Part shown: positions 42,811-50,043 of the stretch, piece after piece | Layout of the letters: each line of letters opens with the position of its first letter | How positions within the stretch are numbered: the stretch's first letter is position 1 | From: Candidatus Magnetominusculus xianensis | Lineage (GTDB): Bacteria > Nitrospirota > Thermodesulfovibrionia > Thermodesulfovibrionales > Magnetobacteriaceae | Length of the DNA stretch: 64,000 nucleotides | Assembly: GCA_001541255.1 (NCBI GenBank) | Contig: LNQR01000001.1 | Coordinates: 41,810 to 105,809, forward strand | Direction: 5' to 3' | Translations under genes and position numbers: made by a program | The notes under the pieces: model-generated | What the model was told of the DNA's origin: nothing | The model's database searches: none | The model's input: the letters and a program-made list of their open reading frames with translations, nothing else

Positions 42811-45315
42811 TCATATAATCCAAGAGACTCTCTTCTTTGGGTCTAAGGCCTTCAATCCTTCCTGTTTGTTCGTTGGGAGAAGTCTGAGTAGTTGTCGTAC
42901 TGCTGCCTCAAGTTCTGCCATATTGCCACTGTCAATTGCACGGTTACCCTGGGTAAATAGTACATCTGCCCTTGCCTGGTCGGTCATCTTATCCCTTTCA
43001 TTTTCTAAATCATGGAATAAATCCGTCCAATGTTCCGGCCTCTGGCTCATTATCACGTTACCTAGTCGCCATAGTTCACCTATTTTAGATTTTAGCAGGT
43101 CGGCGTCACGGCTTCCTATGGCCTTGTTTATCTCATTCTCCAGAGTTTCCATTTTTAATTTATCAGAATTTGACCCATAAGCAGTTACAATATCCCTTGT
43201 GCTTTTTACCTGCTCTTCGGCCTCCGCTAAAAGCACCGGCCACTGAAGTGCATCCTCCAGTTCATCTATTGAGATCGTTAAATCACGCAGACGCTTTTCG
43301 CACCTATCAGCAGTCTCCTTATCTGCAGAAGGGGAATTTATGAATTCGTTTATTTCTTGCTCCATTTTTTCATCTTCTATCTTCATAATAATCTGTTGTG
43401 CCTTTAGATCAGTTGTTGTACCCGCCCTTTCTTTTGCCTTTGCAAGGCGTGCTGCTTCAGTCTCAACATTTTCTTTCAATTGCTGAGGATCTGCTGATTC
43501 CTTTTCAAACTTATGAACCGTTTCAAACTCATCATCCAGAATAGGGATAAATGCCTTTGTACAGATCATTCGGGATTTGTCTATTACAATAGTAATCTCA
43601 ATATCGCTTCCGGCCAGTATATTATGCTTAATCTTGCTCGCAGGGATTTCCAGGACGCCGAGACGTATGTTTCTATCAGCACGTCTGTTTTCACCTTCGA
43701 TAATAGGTATTTTGATAACTGAGTCTGTCTGGCCACACCGGACGTCATATGCAATCTTGTGCGGACTAACTTTACGCGCTGGCAGTGAAGTTCCTTTCTT
43801 AAAAAAAACCGCTACCTCATTATTGGCTAGCGCTATACCTATTGACTGTACCAGTGGAGGGTCCTCAAGATCGACAGCTGCCGTGTATGTAATGCGGTCA
43901 GGATCGGTTTTGTGCTTTGTCCCTTTCGAGTCATACAGTTCAATTAAAAACGTATTCTGACGTCCCTTTTCAGCCCAAAGATTGATCATAAATGTACTGT
44001 TCTTGCCTAAAAGTACCTTTCCGCTGTGCCACTGCGGATGGGCATCTATGTTTACGAATTCAATTGAAAAGCCAGATAAATCTTCCTCAGACGATGCAAG
44101 GACAGTGCCACCGACAAGCGGCTCTATGTCAGCGCCAATTGGTTTATATTCAAGCTTCAGGTTATATTGTCCAGCCTTTTCAGGTCTTTTCACGTCCCTT
44201 TCTATTCTTTGTGTTCCGGCGTATATGGCCGCCCCACGCGCAACAACGGTAAGCGGATCGACATCAGACTCAAGCGCAATCCCCAGCCCCTCATTCGGGT
44301 CGGCCAAACGTTGTCTTAGGTACGGCGTCAACGTTGGGCCGCCAACCAGTAATATCTTTTCTATATTCCCAACACCCAGTTTTTTATCTGCCAACACCTT
44401 TTTACAGAGATTGATTGAGCGTAGTACATACGGTTCAAGCAATCGTTCCATGTCTTCCCTCTTGAAATTGTACTCAAACTCAACCGGTTCACCATTGTCA
44501 TCCTTGCAGAGATACTCAATACTTATTTCGGTGGATTTATCATTAGAAAGCCTGATCTTAGATTCTTCAGCTTGCATCTTTAACTTGGCAAACGCAGATG
44601 TCCACTTTGGATTAACTAGTGTAAAATCTCTAAGTTTGCGTTCCTTCATCAATTTCGGCACTAACAGATGGTTCACTATATCCCAATCTATAAGTTTGCC
44701 GCCAAGATAATTGTCACCTTCATGATTTACGACCTGTATAACATCATCTCTTACCTGAATAACCGCGGTATCGAATGTCCCTCCGCCCATATCGTATGTC
44801 AACCATCGGATTTTTTCAGATCTTGATAAAAATCCATATGGTAACGCAGCCGCAACAGGTTCCTGTAAAAACGTGCTGAATGTAAATCCAGCTAGTTGAG
44901 CTGCCTTTCTCGTGGCATCACACTGGCGGGCATCAAATGCTGCCGGGACAGTTATCACTGCTGCCTCTACATTCTCATCGGTTCTCTTTTTTACATCGGA
45001 TTTTAATGACTTAAGCACCTCTGAGGATAGTTCCTCGGGTTTCATTTTTCTTCCACTTCTTTTAAACTCGTAGTCAGTATCTTTTCCCATCTGAAGCTTG
45101 AACTCACACGCCGCGTTATCCTTGTCGTTTTCAAGCTGTTGTTTTGCCATTCGTCCCACAGTCAGCGCGTTATTTTTATCGATCCAAATCACTGACGGCG
45201 TGTAGTCGGATCCCTCATTATTTCTAAACATCTCAACGAGCGTCCCCTTTAGTACACCGATGCAGCTATTTGTAGTGCCAAGGTCAATACCGAAATCTAT
45301 CGTTGCTCTCTCCAC
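42811..45315 (-). CDS. Divergent Hsp70 family chaperone
   Basis: 834 residues, longer than DnaK (about 640). The ATPase domain has phosphate-1 DLGTTNS at 11-17, MGGGTFD near 192 and the adenosine motif VLLVGGPTLTPYLRQRL near 325. The substrate domain after 390 departs strongly from DnaK and is followed by an extended helical tail (about 610-820) rich in Glu and Lys. The C-terminus is PKKRVSWII, not the DnaK EEVD-like or unstructured tail. It is encoded between GrpE-like and TPR/OmpA-like genes, so it probably forms a dedicated machine. Housekeeping DnaK must be elsewhere. The long tail may bind a fixed partner. Confidence 0.92.
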   Translation of the reverse strand: MERATIDFGIDLGTTNSCIGVLKGTLVEMFRNNEGSDYTPSVIWIDKNNALTVGRMAKQQLENDKDNAACEFKLQMGKDTDYEFKRSGRKMKPEELSSEVLKSLKSDVKKRTDENVEAAVITVPAAFDARQCDATRKAAQLAGFTFSTFLQEPVAAALPYGFLSRSEKIRWLTYDMGGGTFDTAVIQVRDDVIQVVNHEGDNYLGGKLIDWDIVNHLLVPKLMKERKLRDFTLVNPKWTSAFAKLKMQAEESKIRLSNDKSTEISIEYLCKDDNGEPVEFEYNFKREDMERLLEPYVLRSINLCKKVLADKKLGVGNIEKILLVGGPTLTPYLRQRLADPNEGLGIALESDVDPLTVVARGAAIYAGTQRIERDVKRPEKAGQYNLKLEYKPIGADIEPLVGGTVLASSEEDLSGFSIEFVNIDAHPQWHSGKVLLGKNSTFMINLWAEKGRQNTFLIELYDSKGTKHKTDPDRITYTAAVDLEDPPLVQSIGIALANNEVAVFFKKGTSLPARKVSPHKIAYDVRCGQTDSVIKIPIIEGENRRADRNIRLGVLEIPASKIKHNILAGSDIEITIVIDKSRMICTKAFIPILDDEFETVHKFEKESADPQQLKENVETEAARLAKAKERAGTTTDLKAQQIIMKIEDEKMEQEINEFINSPSADKETADRCEKRLRDLTISIDELEDALQWPVLLAEAEEQVKSTRDIVTAYGSNSDKLKMETLENEINKAIGSRDADLLKSKIGELWRLGNVIMSQRPEHWTDLFHDLENERDKMTDQARADVLFTQGNRAIDSGNMAELEAAVRQLLRLLPTNKQEGLKALDPKKRVSWII

Positions 45316-45348
45316 TATATCCTCCCAATTAATTTATATTCCGAATGT

Positions 45349-45888
45349 CTATATTCCAACTCCACCCTTTGACTTAGGCGACTCAGGTTTCCCAACTATT
45401 ACCACACCCATTTGGATAGATTTGGATTTATAGTAAATTGTCGGTTTTATCGTTTCGATTACCTTTTCTTCGTTGATACCATCCACTACTTGAAAGTCAA
45501 TTACCTCTAGGGAAAGCCCTCCGCTGTAAGGCATATCTGTGTGATCCTGTATTTCAATGCCAAATTGAGCCAGCGTATCCCACACGGATTCAAAATGCCT
45601 GTAAGCCTTTTGCATCTCTGCATAGGGCTTATCCGTACCAGGTTGAAGCATCTTCTGGCGCAGACGCCATAGCCTGGTACTGCAGTCAGCAAAAAAACGC
45701 ATTTGCTCCTTGGGCATTTCTTCCGTATCGGAAGATAAACCTTCCATTGAAAACCCTTGGATTACAGATATCAGTTTTTCAAACTGCCCTAATATAGATT
45801 GCAGGTTCTTCATCTCTGCTTTCTGCAAAGAAGGTCTTATCCTGAATTCATTAGGATATATCAATTGTCTTAACGATGTTAATATCAT
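45349..45888 (-). CDS. GrpE-like nucleotide exchange factor (divergent)
   Basis: 179 residues. The first 110 are long helices, as in the GrpE stalk. The C-terminal 60 residues follow the GrpE beta-wing pattern: VIDFQVVDGINEEKVIETIKPTIYYKSKSIQMGVVIVGKP, where the GrpE counterpart has V-x-x-V-x-x-G-Y-x-x-x-x-x-x-L-R-P-A-x-V-x-V-(S/G)-K-P. Its gene lies directly upstream of the Hsp70 gene (33 bp), which supports an exchange role. Whole-length similarity to GrpE is low by eye, so this is a structural inference. The N-terminal loop region is short of the usual DDLLRALD cluster. Confidence 0.7.
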   Translation of the reverse strand: MILTSLRQLIYPNEFRIRPSLQKAEMKNLQSILGQFEKLISVIQGFSMEGLSSDTEEMPKEQMRFFADCSTRLWRLRQKMLQPGTDKPYAEMQKAYRHFESVWDTLAQFGIEIQDHTDMPYSGGLSLEVIDFQVVDGINEEKVIETIKPTIYYKSKSIQMGVVIVGKPESPKSKGGVGI

Positions 45889-45896
45889 AATTTTCC

Positions 45897-47585
45897 TTAT
45901 TGAACATTTAGTGGTTTTTCACCATAAACCCATCCTATCTTTCGTAATTTTAATACTTTAGGATGTTTATATCTTTTACCTTTTGACTTTATACTAGTTT
46001 TTATAGATTTAAATATAATGCCTTTTAACTCGTATGTATATTTCATTAGATATAATTTTGCTCCAATTAAATTCGCCGGAATTATTGATAGCGCAGCTAC
46101 AAAATAAATATATTTCAACATCATATCTGAAGATGGCACAATATATATCCAAATTGCTGACAAAACTACTGCTGACACTAAGAGATACGTCGATACTTTA
46201 TACTTTCTCAATAAACTCTGTCCTTTATGAATATCAAGGCATTGTAAGCACCGGGGGACATTTATTGTGATATGCTTCAATTGACCTTTGTTATACGAGA
46301 TACTTTTGATCTCTCCATGCATGGCAACTCCAATTCCTGATGAATTGTCCGGTTCATTTTTCTCGCAGAACCAGCATTTTTCATTGTCATGCCCATTATC
46401 AACTATTTGTTTGATAGTCTCCACCGCAACCTCACCAAGTATTTCTTCGGCATTATTCTTGTTTTCTTCAATCCTGGCTATTAGTGCTTCACTTGCCGCC
46501 ATGTATTTAACGATTGTCAATAATTCATAGAAATTTATTATATTCCATGTTTTATTTGCAAATTCTATCAAACAGTCACGTGCACATAACGCCACCTCGT
46601 CAAAAGCTGCGTCTCTGATTATGTTGCCTAACGGTAAAACCTGACTGATGATGGATAATAAAGGTTTTGTCCGCTCGATTAAATCTCTTACTACACCGTC
46701 TGCGTGTTCAGGGTTAACTTCAGTCTCGCTCCGTGCGTTCTTGCATAATATCTTTATCCTTTGCCTTATCGGGTCAACAGCGTTTTGAAGTGTTGTATCA
46801 ATAATATCCCTTTCGAAACCAGAGTTGGACATGATGCTCAACTGGCGCTTTGTTTCTATTGCATTTCCACCCTCGGCAAACTTTATGGCAAGTTGGGCAT
46901 TTATGGAAAGTAGTGCATATGGAAGTGATGTCCTAATCCTTCTTGCCATACCAGTCGTAAGGAGGGGGTCATCAAGCTCTCTTATTCGCGCAGTCAGCAT
47001 GCTCCAAAATCCCTCATGCTCAAGCAATTTTCCCCAACGCTTAAAAACCCCATCCCAACATTTATCCCTCTCCGCTTTTTGGCTTTCGGAAAAGCCTCCG
47101 TTCATTCCAGCATGTTCTATATCGAGGGCGGTTAGGTGATAGAACACTGCAACATTATGCATTGATACATTGCTCACACTCAAATTGTTCTCGTTAGAAT
47201 TCCATATCTCAATGCTTTTTTTTGAATTTCCATTCATAAGCTCTATTATTGCGGCGTCACTCGCACTATTACCATGTTCATGCGGCCAAAACCAGAAAAA
47301 TTCATCCACAAGCCGCCTTTCTGGATCTTTCAATCTCTGCGCGGCCTTTTTTACCATATATACATCTGGTGGTGATTTAAGAGGTAAAATCCTGCCGTTT
47401 TGCGGTATCTCTCCTCCAAGCCGCTCTGTCATAGCCAATTTACCCTCCTGCCTCTGGATATCACGGGTTGTGACATCCACCGAAAGCCCGGTTACCCGAA
47501 AGGCGTTTGTCTGATAAAGTTCTGGACTCATAGACTCAAAAAGTACACTACAATACACATCTGATAAATTATACATCTCATTCAT
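45897..47585 (-). CDS. Degenerate J-like domain, zinc ribbon and membrane protein
   Basis: 562 residues. Residues 28-101 follow the J-domain plan: FRVTGLSVDVTTRDIQRQEGKL in place of the YxxLGLxxxA...IK...KL helix and AAQRLKDPERRLVDEF in place of the AYxxLxDPxxRxxYD helix. The HPD tripeptide is absent, so it would bind rather than stimulate Hsp70, or use another contact. A helical region (110-385) follows, then a CxxC...CxxC zinc ribbon (CWFC, CLQC at about 400-450) and two membrane helices (about 468-515). The C-terminal tail is basic. It sits 8 bp ahead of the GrpE-like gene and 39 bp after the kinase gene. Confidence 0.75.
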   Translation of the reverse strand: MNEMYNLSDVYCSVLFESMSPELYQTNAFRVTGLSVDVTTRDIQRQEGKLAMTERLGGEIPQNGRILPLKSPPDVYMVKKAAQRLKDPERRLVDEFFWFWPHEHGNSASDAAIIELMNGNSKKSIEIWNSNENNLSVSNVSMHNVAVFYHLTALDIEHAGMNGGFSESQKAERDKCWDGVFKRWGKLLEHEGFWSMLTARIRELDDPLLTTGMARRIRTSLPYALLSINAQLAIKFAEGGNAIETKRQLSIMSNSGFERDIIDTTLQNAVDPIRQRIKILCKNARSETEVNPEHADGVVRDLIERTKPLLSIISQVLPLGNIIRDAAFDEVALCARDCLIEFANKTWNIINFYELLTIVKYMAASEALIARIEENKNNAEEILGEVAVETIKQIVDNGHDNEKCWFCEKNEPDNSSGIGVAMHGEIKSISYNKGQLKHITINVPRCLQCLDIHKGQSLLRKYKVSTYLLVSAVVLSAIWIYIVPSSDMMLKYIYFVAALSIIPANLIGAKLYLMKYTYELKGIIFKSIKTSIKSKGKRYKHPKVLKLRKIGWVYGEKPLNVQ

Positions 47586-47624
47586 TTTATCATCCTCTAA
47601 TCATCCTCCCATGCATGGGCTATG

Positions 47625-48752
47625 TTACATAGCTTTGCCGCATCTCCAGAGCTTAATTCGGTATTCGTATTGTTGTCTGAAATCAGGCCATTTATTTAAT
47701 GCCTCCTCCAGTATGTCTGCCGCTTCTGGTAACTTCCCAGTCTTGTATGATAGATTGATTGCCTCTTTTACCATCTTCTCTGCCTGTTCCTTATTTACAA
47801 CCGTGAATTCACCCAAGATGTCCTTCGATGCCCCAGATAATTGAGAGACTTTGGTTGATGTTTTGTGAGATTTATCATTATTTTCCCACTTATCCAAATC
47901 CACAAGCATTTCCCTTGCTGATGGATAGCGGGCTTCAGGTTTTACAGATAAAGCTCGAAGGGTTATTTCATCCAACAACTGATTTACACAAACATTTAAA
48001 CGGCTTGGCGGGATTAACGGTTTATCAAGTAATCTTCTATCAATTATGCCAAGGTCACCAAGTTCTGAAAATGGCATCCTGTCTGTCAATAACAAGTATA
48101 ATATTGTTCCAAGCGCCCAAACATCTCCGGCGCATGAGTCTTTCTGACAATCACATGGTTTCTTTTCGCACTGATGAAACACCTCAGGCGCTTTAAAAAT
48201 TGGATCACCTTTCGCGCTTGCCCTCAACGTCAATGGATTAACATTTTTTGCCAAACCGAAATCGCTTAAGCGTACCCTTAAGCCTGCACTATCATATCCG
48301 ATTAAAACATTTTGTGGTTTTATGTCGCGGTGAATTATAGGTGGTGTTTTGCTGTGCGCTACATCTAAACCTCTGCATACTTGTTGTACAATATCCACCA
48401 CTGTTTCAACAGGAATAAGTTTATCTTTATGATTGCACCAAAAATTGTGAAGGTTTCCACCAGGTACAAATTCCATTGTGAAAAAACCACAGATCCCTTT
48501 TGATGTCCCCGTAGTACCTGCATCGAAGACCCTCACTATATTCGGATGCTCCATTTTTGAAAGCATAGAAGCCTCTCCAAGTCTCTGTTCGGTCTCCTCA
48601 ATAGTCATCCCAACTGTCTTAAATACCTTCATAGCCTGTCTTCCGAAAAACCTGTGTTTGACACGATACACCTCGCCAAAAGCCCCCTCAGCTATCAAAG
48701 TCTCAACATCATATTTACCAAGAATATCCTGTCCTTCATAAAGTAAGCCCAT
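47625..48752 (-). CDS. Serine/threonine protein kinase with Cys-rich insert
   Basis: 375 residues, Hanks-type kinase and first gene of the Hsp70 cluster. The glycine loop AEGAFGEVY is near 21-29, the ATP Lys K42 in AMKVF, the catalytic loop HRDIKPQN at 141-148 and DFG at 164-166, all intact, so it should be active. A short insert with four Cys (195, 200, 202, 207) after the activation segment may bind metal or a disulfide and act as a redox switch. The last 90 residues are helical with a TPR-like unit. No membrane segment or PASTA domain. Its start has no strong ribosome site. Confidence 0.92.
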   Translation of the reverse strand: MGLLYEGQDILGKYDVETLIAEGAFGEVYRVKHRFFGRQAMKVFKTVGMTIEETEQRLGEASMLSKMEHPNIVRVFDAGTTGTSKGICGFFTMEFVPGGNLHNFWCNHKDKLIPVETVVDIVQQVCRGLDVAHSKTPPIIHRDIKPQNVLIGYDSAGLRVRLSDFGLAKNVNPLTLRASAKGDPIFKAPEVFHQCEKKPCDCQKDSCAGDVWALGTILYLLLTDRMPFSELGDLGIIDRRLLDKPLIPPSRLNVCVNQLLDEITLRALSVKPEARYPSAREMLVDLDKWENNDKSHKTSTKVSQLSGASKDILGEFTVVNKEQAEKMVKEAINLSYKTGKLPEAADILEEALNKWPDFRQQYEYRIKLWRCGKAM

Positions 48753-48828
48753 GTTATTTAATCCACCTTATCTATTGATAAATTTCAAAGCTTATATTTT
48801 CAACTAATATATCCATAAATACCTCTAT

Positions 48829-48864
48829 GTAAGCATTTCTTACTTAAATAATGTTGCAGCAACA
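48829..48864. promoter_or_regulatory. Palindromes in the divergent gap upstream of the Hsp70 cluster
   Basis: The 330-bp gap between the kinase (start 48752) and the Spy-like gene (start 49083) is AT-rich. It holds the hairpin GTAAG-CATTT-CTTAC (48829-48843) and the palindrome TGTTGC-A-GCAACA (48852-48864), a candidate operator. A TATAAT -10 (about 49044-49049) without a good -35 serves the rightward gene. No further gene was seen. Confidence 0.35.
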
Positions 48865-49082
48865 CCTATACGTTTTAGTTGCCAACAATCCACGCCAATT
48901 AAAAGTGCAAATTCCATGCCACACTAACTATTTATATATATCATATAGTTATAAAATGCTACAGACCTTATTTAGGGGAATTCTCACCCATTATTAGGAT
49001 TCTACTCCATACATCAAAATATAAAAATCAGACGTGTCGATTGTGGTATAATATATATCTACACACTTATGGAGGGTTGCCG

Positions 49083-49556
49083 ATGGCGAAGTTTATCGTA
49101 TATTTTACTACCTTGGTTATAGCGTTATCATCTGGGGCGGCCTTTGGCGACGACAATATAACGCGATTAGATGAGACGCAGCGGAGAAATACAATCGCAG
49201 GCGCCCTCGGCCTTGACCAGAAACAGGCTGAACGGGTCATCGCCTCTATCGATAAGTATGACAGGATTATTGCCGAGCTTACTCAGTCTCTAAAAACCGA
49301 CATGAAAGAACTCTCAGAGGCGATTAAATCTAATAAAAACAATGTCATTCAGATGCTTGTTGAAAAGATTGAACGAAAAGAAAAAGAAATCAGGACTGTC
49401 AAACAACGGGAACTGGATGAACTAAACAGTCTCCTGACATTTGAGCAGCGGGCAAAATATATCCTCTTTAAGATGGATATTCGTAAAGATTTAAGAGAGA
49501 TATTTGATTCAAAGCCAGCGAAAGAAAGGGAGAATGCCCCGCACAGGCCAAATTAG
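49083..49556 (+). CDS. Spy/CpxP-like periplasmic protein
   Basis: 157 residues from ATG 49083, which has GGAGG at 7-nt spacing. A signal peptide ends near residue 21 (SSGAAFG|DDN). The mature protein is a long helical coil with the LTFEQRAKYILF motif near 121, characteristic of the LTxxQ/Spy-type periplasmic chaperones and zinc-resistance-associated proteins. It may cradle unfolded envelope proteins or sense metal stress. It converges on the SurA-like gene with adjoining stops (49556/49557). An alternative frame start at 49041 lacks a ribosome site. Confidence 0.75.
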   Translation: MAKFIVYFTTLVIALSSGAAFGDDNITRLDETQRRNTIAGALGLDQKQAERVIASIDKYDRIIAELTQSLKTDMKELSEAIKSNKNNVIQMLVEKIERKEKEIRTVKQRELDELNSLLTFEQRAKYILFKMDIRKDLREIFDSKPAKERENAPHRPN

Positions 49557-50042
49557 TTATTCGGCCTGTATTTTCACATATGCCTGCTTCCTTAACTCTG
49601 TAAGCAACGCAGCCAATCTTGTGTTGACATCTTCTTCTGTGAGAAGTTTTTCAATATCTGCCCTTACGTCTGCTAAATCAGCCCCGGCAAACTCCTTCTT
49701 GTGCCCGTTATAAAAACCTTCGATGTCCTCTTCTTTAATAATCACGTAGGAGCGAACCTTTAAATCAATATACTCAGAGATAATCTTGTCCTCGTCCGTG
49801 CCGATGATTTTCATCGCTGAGGCCGCCCGCTTAAGCAGCACGCGGTTTACCATCGTATTGAGAACCTCGTCTTTTGTGATGTTTGGAATCCTTGCCTTTG
49901 TGTCGTTATAGGTCTTTATGAATTCTGAGAAGATTATGGCGTCGTTGTCTACAAAGGCGCAGACGCGGTCTATTAGTTCGGCTTGTGGGCTGCCACATAA
50001 AATCGTGAGGATAAGCACAATGGTCAAATATATCTTTTTCAT
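49557..50042 (-). CDS. SurA N-terminal-like periplasmic chaperone without PPIase domain
   Basis: 161 residues. A signal peptide ends near residue 20 (GSPQA|ELID). The sequence IDRVCAFVDNDAIIFSEF near 24-41 matches the start of SurA (V-D-R-I-V-A-V-V-N-D-x-V-I-T-x-S-E). The rest is helical and ends with the SurA-style closing strand (LTELRKQAYVKIQ). The rotamase domain is missing, so this is a minimal SurA-like holdase. It directly follows the BamA-like gene (one base between), and probably escorts substrates to that barrel. Confidence 0.8.
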   Translation of the reverse strand: MKKIYLTIVLILTILCGSPQAELIDRVCAFVDNDAIIFSEFIKTYNDTKARIPNITKDEVLNTMVNRVLLKRAASAMKIIGTDEDKIISEYIDLKVRSYVIIKEEDIEGFYNGHKKEFAGADLADVRADIEKLLTEEDVNTRLAALLTELRKQAYVKIQAE

Positions 50043-50043
50043 A

